Source of the DNA: Alicyclobacillus tolerans
GTDB lineage: Bacteria > Bacillota > Bacilli > Alicyclobacillales > Alicyclobacillaceae
Reading direction: 5' to 3'
NCBI RefSeq assembly: GCF_900142255.1
Contig: NZ_FRAF01000006.1
Coordinates: 62,001 to 126,000 of the forward strand
DNA length: 64,000 nucleotides
The notes under the pieces were generated by a model. The model made no database searches. It was not told the DNA's origin and saw only the letters and a list, made by a program, of their open reading frames with translations. The position numbers and the translations under genes were made by a program. Below are positions 42,157 through 50,065 of this stretch, piece by piece. The stretch's first letter is position 1, and every line of letters begins with the position of its first letter.

Positions 42157-44553
42157 TCAGTTTACGTCAACGTGAGTTTTTTTGTCAAACCTCTCCAATT
42201 GTCGATGAGCTGTTACGGTCTCTTCCCATTGGTTAATTAAATAACTGTATAAATCTTTCACATGCGAAAATCGTTTGTCTTTCCATGGAGTTGCTACCTG
42301 ATAGCGACTCTCCCAAGATAATGTGGTGGCTTTGACATCCACATGACTTTCAACCTGTTCTAACCACTGCAATTGGACAAGTCTACGAAAAACACGTGTG
42401 AGTATTTTCTCCCGATCTCGTTGCAATTTGAAAGCTAGATGGACCCCTGACGGCAAATGGGCAAGTTCAGCTATAGCCTGTTTGACAACTTCTTGCTCTG
42501 TACCTTTACCACCAAGAACAGCCAATGCGTGGGCTATCGTATGACTGGCATTGATAGGGCGAATGGCAGCCAATGCGGTTGTCAGGTCTACAGTATGGGT
42601 ATATGAAACAAGTGAAGCATCAATGCCAAGCCTCCCTGGACAAAGAGGGTCGTAAGCGACCGCTGATAAAAAAACAGCATCCGCCTTATCTCGCAAAGGT
42701 TCGAGCACAAAGCGAAACAGTCCAATAAGCCCATCTGGCGTTAATCGTCCTTCTGGTGTCACAAATACTTTTCGTTTCTGTTCAAGCAAACGACAGACAG
42801 ACGATATCTGCTCATTGATTCGATCTCTTACTTTTGAGCGTAGTTGTTGTCGAATCGGTTCCTGAATCGCACGCAAAGAAACCGGTTGATTGGCAAGATG
42901 AAGCCAACGAGGTTGATAGAGATGAGAGAGGTAAAGACCTTTTGCGCCAACTTGATGCAAAAATGTATGTTCAAACACTTCTTCGAGTGGAAGATTTCCC
43001 TGCATCCTGCGAATTTCCGATGCCCAACTGTAGAAGGGTCGCGTGCGTGGAGTATCTTCAATTGGACGAATGCCAATGAGACGCAAGATGGGTCCGGCAT
43101 TGAAACTACGCATCCATCCTTTTAACCAGCGGGGACTGCGCACAGCCAAGAAGCCCGACTCAAAAAGCCTTTGCGATGCCACCGTATAAATGGGATAGCG
43201 CCAGTTTCCACGCAAATAGAGTCGCGGCGGAATAAAAGCACCATCGAGATCGTGCACATGATTGGACACAATGAGCAAAGCACCCTGCTTGGGCAGATGA
43301 CCCGTGAGACGGACTCGACAACGCAGAGTTACAACAAGACATAAAACAGAAGCTACTGTAAGGCTGAGTATAACGGTGAACCAACTATCCTCCTGAATCC
43401 CTCCTGCAAACCAAACAACCACTGCACCTGCAAGTATGGTCAAGCCAGCCAGCCAAAAGAGATAGAAATAAGAATGAGCGAGCGGCACTGGTCGATGAAG
43501 CATAAAACCTCCTACTGCTGGCGCAATGACTGTTGGAAGTGTTGCGGCAATTCCCCAAATCCCCAATTGTCGGGCAATATTTTCTAAACTTGGCATGGTA
43601 TCCAGAGCCAACGCCCAGTCAACGGATAAAAAGGCCCCATATCCAGCACCATAAAGTACCGCAAAAGCAAGCATCCAAGCGACAGAAGATGTATATGCGA
43701 AAGCGATAGTCGCTACTGCCATAGGAAGAGTAGCGACAGCTACAATATGGGCGCGATGAAGACGATCGGAAAGTGAACCGACAACGAATGATGAGAGTGC
43801 AGCGCCAACAAGGGCCAACAGGGAAAGCTCGGCTGTACTAGCTGTAGGACGAGGTGTGTGCAACACATCCTGGAAGTAGTAAAGAACATAGGTCATCAAC
43901 AAAGTTTGCCCAAACATAACCAAAAACCGGGCTATGAAGACCCAATAAAAAGCTGTGGGTTTTTGTCTGGGACGAACATTGAAGAGCATGGCTGACGATG
44001 GAGATTCATGAATTCCGAAAAAAGTATAGAGAGCGCCAACGATAGTCACCAAAATCATGGCCACATACGCTGCAAAGATTGGGAGAAAGCCTGTTAGAGC
44101 CAAACCGAGGGCATTGCCAAGCAATGTCGCTACGCCTATATATCCTGATGCCTTTCCCCACTCTGCTGGTCTGACAAGTTCTGGCATGATAGCCTGAAAA
44201 GATGCCCCCGCAGCACTTAACCCAAGAATTGCAAATAAAAAGCCGCAAGCAAATACCCAAACATGAAGTGTAGAACCTCCAACTGCTAACCCTAAAACAT
44301 TGGCAGCCGACCCAAGGACAATCATCTGACGCCGCTGACCACCTTTTGCACGAACGCGATCGGACAAAGCCCCTATCAACGGCAAAGTTACCATTGCTAT
44401 GAAATCACCTAGCGTGATGAGTTGCGACAAAAAAACGATATGTCCAGCATGGGTCAACCGTGCTACGGTAGCGGGAATTACAATGGTTAGAAGTGCGGCT
44501 TGTTGAAAACTCAGCGTAAACCAAAAGGCAGCAAGGGAGATGTGCTTCTTCAC
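42157..44553 (-). CDS. MFS transporter fused to PlsC-like acyltransferase
   Basis: 798 residues from a GTG with GAGAGGAG seven bases upstream; a TTG at 44598 is possible but poorer. Residues about 5-400 form an MFS domain of about twelve spans (SDRVRAKGGQRRQMIVLG loop, second-half SLSDRLHRAHIVAVAT). After one more hydrophobic pair the soluble part begins (about 415) with an acyltransferase HX4D motif in SNHVHDLDGAF (His432, Asp437) and a PEG motif in VFVTPEGRLTPDG (about 600). The gap between them is about 165 residues, much longer than in ordinary PlsC enzymes. It is first in the hopanoid run. A lipid flippase coupled to acyl transfer is the simplest reading; the substrate is unknown, and hopanoid or amino-sugar acylation is inference. 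Confidence 0.8.
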   Translation of the reverse strand: MKKHISLAAFWFTLSFQQAALLTIVIPATVARLTHAGHIVFLSQLITLGDFIAMVTLPLIGALSDRVRAKGGQRRQMIVLGSAANVLGLAVGGSTLHVWVFACGFLFAILGLSAAGASFQAIMPELVRPAEWGKASGYIGVATLLGNALGLALTGFLPIFAAYVAMILVTIVGALYTFFGIHESPSSAMLFNVRPRQKPTAFYWVFIARFLVMFGQTLLMTYVLYYFQDVLHTPRPTASTAELSLLALVGAALSSFVVGSLSDRLHRAHIVAVATLPMAVATIAFAYTSSVAWMLAFAVLYGAGYGAFLSVDWALALDTMPSLENIARQLGIWGIAATLPTVIAPAVGGFMLHRPVPLAHSYFYLFWLAGLTILAGAVVVWFAGGIQEDSWFTVILSLTVASVLCLVVTLRCRVRLTGHLPKQGALLIVSNHVHDLDGAFIPPRLYLRGNWRYPIYTVASQRLFESGFLAVRSPRWLKGWMRSFNAGPILRLIGIRPIEDTPRTRPFYSWASEIRRMQGNLPLEEVFEHTFLHQVGAKGLYLSHLYQPRWLHLANQPVSLRAIQEPIRQQLRSKVRDRINEQISSVCRLLEQKRKVFVTPEGRLTPDGLIGLFRFVLEPLRDKADAVFLSAVAYDPLCPGRLGIDASLVSYTHTVDLTTALAAIRPINASHTIAHALAVLGGKGTEQEVVKQAIAELAHLPSGVHLAFKLQRDREKILTRVFRRLVQLQWLEQVESHVDVKATTLSWESRYQVATPWKDKRFSHVKDLYSYLINQWEETVTAHRQLERFDKKTHVDVN

Positions 44554-44885
44554 ATCCTCACTCCTCTCATTGGCAAACTGCTGAAAGACGAATGACAAAT
44601 ATGTAAAGACCGTTATAAGTATTCCTTACTCTATTCTTGATTCTCCATTCCCACTTTTTAAACACCATTTGCGACGATTATAGAGAATTGAATATGATAA
44701 ACATAAATCTCTCAGACAAAGTCTATTTCATCAAAAACAATTACAAAAAGCAGAGAAATATCCCTCTTTTCGGTCTCCGACTCATCTTATCCATGTTGAT
44801 TTTATTGCATCAAATATGCCTGACACCTGCAATAAGGGCATAAGTTTCTAACTGGAGACAGAGTAAATGGGAGGCGCGCTTCAAT
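44554..44885. other. Divergent region of the hopanoid locus
   Basis: It lies between the MFS-acyltransferase gene (minus) and the glycosyltransferase gene (plus) and must hold promoters for both arms. On the minus strand a TATAAT (44677-44682) lacks a good -35. On the plus strand TTGCAT and TGCAAT are 17 bases apart near 44814. A 68-codon plus frame at 44637-44843 has no ribosome site or recognisable content and is not called a gene. Confidence 0.45.
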
Positions 44886-46037
44886 ATGGAACAGCAACTT
44901 GACGTCCTATTGCTGAGTGCCGGATACGGTGAAGGCCATCATCAAGCAGCTCGCGCCATTCAGGAAAATTTACAACGAATCTGGCCCGGTTGCCAAATTA
45001 CCATGATGGATTATCTGGAGTACATACCTGATTTTATCGGTCAAGCTACTGTTGGGCTCTACAAAGCCATGTCGAAACATTCACCATGGATGTACGCTGG
45101 CGTTTATCACTTGACTTCCCAAATTGCAGGCATGTGGGGGTGGAGCCATATTGAATACAGTCTCGGACGCCGTCATTTGCGCCATCTCATCCAGACGGTT
45201 TATCCCAAAGTTATCATCTGCACACACCCGCTTCCGATGGCAGTTCTCTCTACAATGCGACGTCAAAATGAGAAGGTGCCGCCGGTCTTTGGTGTCGTTA
45301 CAGACTATGTTCTACATGGAGAATGGATCCAATCGGATTTAGACCGCTACTACGTTCCTACACGCCGGATGCAACAACAACTATCGGAACATGGAATCGA
45401 CAGCAAACGAATCATTGTCAGCGGTATTCCTGTACGGGAGGCATTTTCTGAAACCATCGATACACATGCTGCTCGAGCCGCGCTCAACTGGCCAGACGTA
45501 CCCACTGTGCTTTTTCTGTCGAGTGCCCTCGGAACTTTGGGAGGAGTGGTAGAAGCTTGTCAAGAACTTCTTCTCTCACGCGAGTATTTTCGCCTTGTGG
45601 TCATCTGCGGTCGAGACACGACATTAGCCGAGAAACTTCGTCAATTAATTGCAAAAGACACATTCCACCCCATTGAAGTTTTAGGCTATGTCCACAATAT
45701 TGCTGACTATATGCGTGCCTCCGACATCATTGTCACCAAAGCCGGCGGCATCACGTTGTCGGAAGCCTTATCTTTACAGCGAACCATCGTCATATATCGT
45801 CCGATTCCAGGGCAAGAATCCGGCAATTCTCGCTGGGCTGCCCAGCGTGGCGCAGTGGTGATAGCCAAAACACCGGAGACGCTTTGCGAGCAAATAGAAA
45901 CATTACTTGCCAATGATGCTCTACGGATAACTTTATCCACACGCGCTGGACATTTGGCAAAACCTCATGCAGCCAGACGCATTGCCAGCGACGCTTGTGA
46001 AGCAGCGGGAAAAATAAATCGTATGACTCGTAACTAG
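44886..46037 (+). CDS. UgtP/MGDG-synthase-like glycosyltransferase
   Basis: 383 residues from an ATG with GGGAGG eleven bases upstream. The N-terminal acceptor domain has LLSAGYGEGHHQAARAIQ, typical of the MGDG synthase/diglucosyldiacylglycerol synthase family (GT28). The C-terminal part has the donor-site pattern VTKAGGITLSEALSL and PGQESGNSRW. Family members add one or more sugars from UDP-sugars to a membrane lipid at the cytoplasmic face. It is directly followed by hpnB (15-base gap) and divergent from the hopanoid run. The acceptor may be diacylglycerol or a hopanoid; sequence alone cannot decide. Confidence 0.82.
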   Translation: MEQQLDVLLLSAGYGEGHHQAARAIQENLQRIWPGCQITMMDYLEYIPDFIGQATVGLYKAMSKHSPWMYAGVYHLTSQIAGMWGWSHIEYSLGRRHLRHLIQTVYPKVIICTHPLPMAVLSTMRRQNEKVPPVFGVVTDYVLHGEWIQSDLDRYYVPTRRMQQQLSEHGIDSKRIIVSGIPVREAFSETIDTHAARAALNWPDVPTVLFLSSALGTLGGVVEACQELLLSREYFRLVVICGRDTTLAEKLRQLIAKDTFHPIEVLGYVHNIADYMRASDIIVTKAGGITLSEALSLQRTIVIYRPIPGQESGNSRWAAQRGAVVIAKTPETLCEQIETLLANDALRITLSTRAGHLAKPHAARRIASDACEAAGKINRMTRN

Positions 46038-46052
46038 GATGGTGGGGCAAAG

Positions 46053-47300
46053 ATGTGGACGATCGCTATAGGAGCGCTTACATGCCTAGCCTGGTTTTGG
46101 CTGCTGTTCTTTCGCGGACGATTTTGGCAAACCCATTTACAGTTGACCGCGCAGCCATTGTCAAAAAAGCATCAGACGTTTAATTGGCCCAGCGTATGTG
46201 CGATTGTACCTGCACGAAATGAGGCTGACATGATTCCTCAAACGTTAGGTGCTCTGCTCAATCAATCCTATCAAGGACACTTTTCAGTCATTTTAGTGGA
46301 CGACCAAAGTCATGATGAGACTGTTCAGGAAGCAAAAAAGACGGCCGTTTTGTCAAAACATCCAGAGCGACTGACGATTGTATCGGCTCCCCCTTTACCA
46401 GAAGGTTGGGCAGGAAAAGTGTGGGCTATGCAAACAGGACTGCTGCATGTGCCCGTGGACACTGATTTTCTATGGTTTACAGACGCCGATATTTTTCACC
46501 CTCCTCACTCCCTGGAACGTCTAGTGGATAAAGCATGTCGCGAGTCGTTTGATCTCGTTTCCATCATGGTTCGCCTCCACTTTACTGGGTTTTGGGGCTC
46601 CCTTATGATTCCAGCCTTCGTGTACTTTTTTGCTAAACTATATCCTTTTCGTTGGGTATCTCGTGATCATCACCCCAAAGCGGCGGCTGCAGGTGGCAGT
46701 ATATTGGTCCGACATTCGTTCATTGGAACAGAGGACGGATTGGCTCCCATAGCCGGAGCACTGATTGATGATTGCTCACTAGCGCGACTCGTTCAATCTC
46801 GAAGAGGAAAACTTTGGCTTGGATTGGGTAATGAGGTAACAAGTCTACGCGCCTACCCTGGGCTTGGTGCTGTTTGGAAAATGGTAACCCGTTCAGCCTT
46901 TGTCCAATTGCGTTATTCACTCTGGCTTTTATTGGGTACGGTGCTTGGTATGCTGCTACTCTATGTTTGTCCGGTTGTGTTAGCTTGTACGTCATTGTTT
47001 CGCATAGTAGAAAAGCTGATATTACCAGCAACAGAAAATTTTTTACATATTCCAGGAACACAACTGTTGCTTAGCGCCGCTCTAAATGTAAGCGCATGGG
47101 TATTGATGTCCATCAGTTTTATTCCCATTTTACGCTGGTATCGAGTCCAAACATGGCGGGCGGCTCTATTACCTCTGTGTGGTTTCTTCTATACATGCAT
47201 GACAATAGATTCAGCGCGTCGCTTCTGGCAACAACATGCGGATGCTTGGAAAGGCAGACCATTCCAGCCAATGCCAAACAAACCTACTCGCCATCCTTAA
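46053..47300 (+). CDS. hpnB: Hopene-associated glycosyltransferase (HpnB)
   Basis: 415 residues from an ATG preceded by GGTGGGGCAAAG. A first hydrophobic helix anchors a GT2 domain: AIVPARNEADMIPQTLGALL, ILVDDQSHDETV, DADIFHPPHSLERLVDKA and GALIDDCSLARLV. About three to four C-terminal membrane spans follow from residue 285. Its pattern (PLPEGWAGKVWAMQTG, IPAFVYFFAKLYPF, RAYPGLGAVWKM) is that of HpnB, a glycosyltransferase found in hopanoid clusters with unproven substrate. It probably adds or elongates the sugar head of the hopanoid. No terminator is clear after it. Confidence 0.87.
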   Translation: MWTIAIGALTCLAWFWLLFFRGRFWQTHLQLTAQPLSKKHQTFNWPSVCAIVPARNEADMIPQTLGALLNQSYQGHFSVILVDDQSHDETVQEAKKTAVLSKHPERLTIVSAPPLPEGWAGKVWAMQTGLLHVPVDTDFLWFTDADIFHPPHSLERLVDKACRESFDLVSIMVRLHFTGFWGSLMIPAFVYFFAKLYPFRWVSRDHHPKAAAAGGSILVRHSFIGTEDGLAPIAGALIDDCSLARLVQSRRGKLWLGLGNEVTSLRAYPGLGAVWKMVTRSAFVQLRYSLWLLLGTVLGMLLLYVCPVVLACTSLFRIVEKLILPATENFLHIPGTQLLLSAALNVSAWVLMSISFIPILRWYRVQTWRAALLPLCGFFYTCMTIDSARRFWQQHADAWKGRPFQPMPNKPTRHP

Positions 47301-47541
47301 TAGGAAGCATCTATGCCCGACAAAGTATAAGCCCTTACGTCAGCGATTGAATCTCATCCTGGAGTTGGAATCACGCCTTTCCGAAGTAATACTGAGTTCC
47401 ACAGAACCATCCCACTTACACCTTTCATGGCTTGTTCTATATTAAAATTAAAACATATAGGATGAATGATGCATCCACCCTTTCTCTGAACAGAGTAATT
47501 AAAAAAGAAAATTTTTCTTTTCAACTATGGGCAAAAACCAC

Positions 47542-47570
47542 TTGCAACCATTCAACATTCATGATATGAT
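47542..47570 (+). promoter_or_regulatory. Promoter of tRNA-Lys
   Basis: TTGCAA (47542-47547) and TATGAT (47565-47570) are 17 bases apart, and transcription would begin about 12 bases before the tRNA. Confidence 0.7.
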
Positions 47571-47590
47571 ATATCTCGTTGTCCCGATAC

Positions 47591-47666
47591 GAGCCATTAG
47601 CTCAGTTGGCAGAGCACCTGACTTTTAATCAGGGTGTCCCGCGTTCGAGTCGCGGATGGCTCACCA
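47591..47666 (+). tRNA. tRNA-Lys (anticodon TTT)
   Basis: The 76-base gene folds into a full cloverleaf: acceptor GAGCCAT with ATGGCTC, D arm TAGCTCAGTTGGCAGAGCA, anticodon stem CCTGA/TCAGG with loop CTTTTAA (anticodon at 47624-47626), T arm with GTTCGAGTC, and an encoded 3' ACCA. The variable loop is the short class I type. Confidence 0.98.
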
Positions 47667-47698
47667 AAAAGCCGCACAGTTGATGCGGCTTTTTATTT
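47667..47698. terminator. Bidirectional terminator between tRNA-Lys and the EAL gene
   Basis: GCCGCA (47671-47676) pairs with TGCGGC (47684-47689) around a seven-base loop, with AAAAA on the left and TTTTTATTTT on the right. It ends the tRNA transcript and also the minus-strand EAL gene that stops at 47699. Confidence 0.88.
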
Positions 47699-48736
47699 TC
47701 ATAAAAATACTTCAGAATTTGATGAAGGTGAGAAACTCGGCTTACCGTAATAGTATCCCTGTTGCCAATCGTATCCGATTTCCCTTAAAATTCGAGCCTC
47801 TTCAGCAGATTCAATCCCTTCCGCCAGAGCTATAGCATTCATAGAAGAAGTCAGTCGATAAATTTTCTCTGCTCGATCGCGTTTTTCTTTATCCAAATGT
47901 ATATTTTTAACAAATTTTCGATCCAATTTGACAACATCTGGCTCTAAGGCGAGTAAGGTAGATAGATCATTAAAACCCTCACCCACATCGTCGAGCGCAT
48001 ATCGAAAACCTTCTCTTCTATAATAAAGGAGAATACGTTTCAGGTGTTCCAAATTGTCTACTCTTTCTGTCTCCACAACTTCAAATACGATGCGTGAATT
48101 ATCAATTCCGTTCTCGTAAGCCGCTTTCATTGTTGTTTGTAAGCAGTGTTCTGGTATGTAAATAGACGTAGGTATAAAATTTACAAAAATCAACTGTTCT
48201 TGACTCAGTTGTTGCCCTGCTTGAATACCCTTGATGCGGCATGTTCGATCTAAACGAAAAAGCTCACTTTGATTGCGGGCAGATTCAAATAAGAGTGCTG
48301 GTGAAATCAAAGACCCATCTGGCTTCAGAGCTCGAGCAAGCATTTCATAGCCAATCGTTTGCTTATGCTCAACATGAACAATCGGTTGATACATCATATG
48401 AATTTGATCGCGTTGGATAATCTCATCAACCCACAGCACCGGTCTTCTGGCTACCACCTCATGGAAAGTCACATGATTCATTTTTTCTATTTCACTGCCT
48501 AATTTCACGGCTTCGTAAAAATCCCAATTTTCTAAGGAGTAATATTCACTCCAAAACGACAAACAGTCGAAAAATAATCGATTTCCTACCCATAATTGCG
48601 AATGATTAACAGGCTGCCATTCTTTTTGCGAGTGCTGAGAGAGCGATTGAATCACTTCTTGCAAGACGGACGGACGATCTACCTCAATCATATATCCCTT
48701 TACAGTTCCCATACATAACGGACAATTATCTAGCAT
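47699..48736 (-). CDS. EAL-domain protein, probable cyclic-di-GMP phosphodiesterase
   Basis: 345 residues from an ATG with GGGGGG seven bases upstream. The first 100 residues are unrecognised and carry a CPLC motif at 5-8. The EAL domain follows (about 105-340): MYQPIVHVEHKQTIGYEMLARA (EML for EAL), FVNFIPTS, FEVVETE, ALDDVGEGFNDL, VKLDRKFV, LAEGIES and QQGYYYGKP. All catalytic acidic residues, Asn, Lys and Gln of active EAL enzymes seem present, so c-di-GMP hydrolysis is likely. Neither a GGDEF domain nor a membrane span is present. It is a single-gene unit. Confidence 0.88.
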   Translation of the reverse strand: MLDNCPLCMGTVKGYMIEVDRPSVLQEVIQSLSQHSQKEWQPVNHSQLWVGNRLFFDCLSFWSEYYSLENWDFYEAVKLGSEIEKMNHVTFHEVVARRPVLWVDEIIQRDQIHMMYQPIVHVEHKQTIGYEMLARALKPDGSLISPALLFESARNQSELFRLDRTCRIKGIQAGQQLSQEQLIFVNFIPTSIYIPEHCLQTTMKAAYENGIDNSRIVFEVVETERVDNLEHLKRILLYYRREGFRYALDDVGEGFNDLSTLLALEPDVVKLDRKFVKNIHLDKEKRDRAEKIYRLTSSMNAIALAEGIESAEEARILREIGYDWQQGYYYGKPSFSPSSNSEVFL

Positions 48737-48874
48737 GAACTTCCCCCCAAATAAGCAGAATTTCATTCATGTCGATCATTCGTCTCTTGTCTCCATTTTC
48801 CTCATTCATTCCGATTAAAATCAATTTATTTCATACCATGTATAAACTTCATCTAATTTTGGCAAGGTACAAGC

Positions 48875-49597
48875 ATGATTATTTCTCATAAAATGCATTC
48901 CATCATTGCATGTATCATCAGTTTGTGCAGTGGATTGGCTTGTCCTGCTTCGCTTGAAACCCATCCACTTCATGAAGCTGGAAAACTGAAGCAGGAGAAA
49001 CAAGCAACGAGTTTAAAAGCAACTCCAGATGTCCATTTACAAAGTACAGTTCCTAAACATCCTGCATTACAAAAGGAAAAAATTTTATTGAAAGAAGAAG
49101 GGCAGGGAGATTTTACACTCACCGCTTACGCTCTAGATGCAGGGTGTACGGGCAAAGCTCCTGGCATGCCAGGGTTTGGAGTAACCTCAACAGGAGCTAG
49201 GGCAACCGTAGGCAGAACCATCGCTGTTGATCCGCGCTATATTCCTTATGGAACCCTTGTCTATATTGAAGGACTTGGTTGGCGTATTGCGGAGGATACA
49301 GGTGGCGCTATCCGCGGCAGACATATCGATGTCCTGTTGCCCTCCCATCAAGCGGCTATTGAGTTTGGAGTTAAACATCATCAAAAAGTAAGATGGTTTC
49401 ATATTGCAACCGAACCATCGAAAGAAAATGTTTCTTCAATAAGGATGCTCCATATAGCTCCGGAGTTGTTTGCAAAAGTTTCGCAAATATCCACGCTGAC
49501 TCTGCAAAGCGAAAAAGATATCCGCATTGGGAATACGCGCGAGCTCTCTGAGCAAACGAGTTCTCAAATCGATAAGCGGGAGGAGTTGTTCAAATAA
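48875..49597 (+). CDS. Secreted 3D-domain protein, putative cell-wall lytic enzyme
   Basis: 240 residues with an N-terminal signal peptide-like stretch (residues 1-27, IIACIISLCSGLACPA). A linker of about 50 charged residues follows. The 3D domain covers about 80-170: FTLTAYALDAGCTGKAPG, IAVDPRYIPYGTLVYIEG and EDTGGAIRGRHIDVLL, with the three aspartates that name the fold. Such domains occur in Rpf/Sps-type lytic transglycosylase-like proteins acting on peptidoglycan. The last 54 codons overlap a convergent DUF86 gene. Confidence 0.85.
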   Translation: MIISHKMHSIIACIISLCSGLACPASLETHPLHEAGKLKQEKQATSLKATPDVHLQSTVPKHPALQKEKILLKEEGQGDFTLTAYALDAGCTGKAPGMPGFGVTSTGARATVGRTIAVDPRYIPYGTLVYIEGLGWRIAEDTGGAIRGRHIDVLLPSHQAAIEFGVKHHQKVRWFHIATEPSKENVSSIRMLHIAPELFAKVSQISTLTLQSEKDIRIGNTRELSEQTSSQIDKREELFK

Positions 49598-49867
49598 CGA
49601 TTGACTCAAAATTTTTTCCTCAACCAGCACAAGCAGAATATCTGAGTATCCTCCAGGATCACGCATAACCATAGCATCAATAATGTCTGAAGCTGCGTTG
49701 GTCATTAATTCTACTGCGATATAGAGGGCTCGCTCGGCAGCAAGTTTCTGTGTCCAATCCTCCTCCTTCTCGCCTTGCTCGACTTGCGAGTCCATCCACT
49801 CAATCATTTGTTCTAAATCATCCAATTGAGCTTCGATTTTTTTCTTCATTACATCCGTCAAATACAT
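49436..49867 (-). CDS. DUF86/HepT-like family protein (YutE type)
   Basis: 143 residues from an ATG with GGGAGG nine bases upstream. The all-helical pattern, with AERALYIAVELMTNAASDIIDAM (split across AERALYIAVELMTNAA and SDIIDAM), matches the DUF86/HepT family. In active HepT toxins an RX4-6HXY motif lies in the last helix; here the equivalent LRTRLLRELARI has no histidine, so nuclease activity is not expected. No MNT-type nucleotidyltransferase partner is near. Its last 162 bases overlap the end of the 3D-domain gene tail to tail. Confidence 0.8.
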   Translation of the reverse strand: MYLTDVMKKKIEAQLDDLEQMIEWMDSQVEQGEKEEDWTQKLAAERALYIAVELMTNAASDIIDAMVMRDPGGYSDILLVLVEEKILSQSLFEQLLPLIDLRTRLLRELARIPNADIFFALQSQRGYLRNFCKQLRSYMEHPY

Positions 49868-49970
49868 TCATTCCAGCCTCCCGTTTCTCGGTTCACTCGC
49901 GTAAAGTATAATGAAACCCAATAAAATCGACAAATGGAAAGGAGGACACAGACTTGTTTTTGTAGAATAG

Positions 49971-50001
49971 TCTAAATCTATCGACTGTATGATGATTTAG
50001 A
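49971..50001. promoter_or_regulatory. Inverted repeat upstream of korA
   Basis: TCTAAATC (49971-49978) and GATTTAGA (49994-50001) form a perfect 8-base inverted repeat with a 15-base centre, 65 bases before the korA start. It could be an operator or weak leader hairpin. Confidence 0.3.
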
Positions 50002-50065
50002 TAAGTTTTAAGACCTTTCCTTTCAAACTTTGTATTTGACAACCTCATTAAGGAAGTGAAGCTGC

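Noticed and set aside
42834-43125. Several 80-90 codon frames within the acyltransferase domain
   Set aside because: They lie antisense or out of frame to the MFS-acyltransferase gene, whose frame carries recognisable motifs.
44637-44843. 68-codon open frame before the glycosyltransferase gene
   Set aside because: It has no purine-rich ribosome site, unusual composition for a protein and lies in a promoter region; treated as leader DNA.
49436-49867. DUF86 gene as half of a HepT-MNT toxin-antitoxin pair
   Set aside because: There is no MNT nucleotidyltransferase next to it and the RX4-6HXY nuclease motif is missing.
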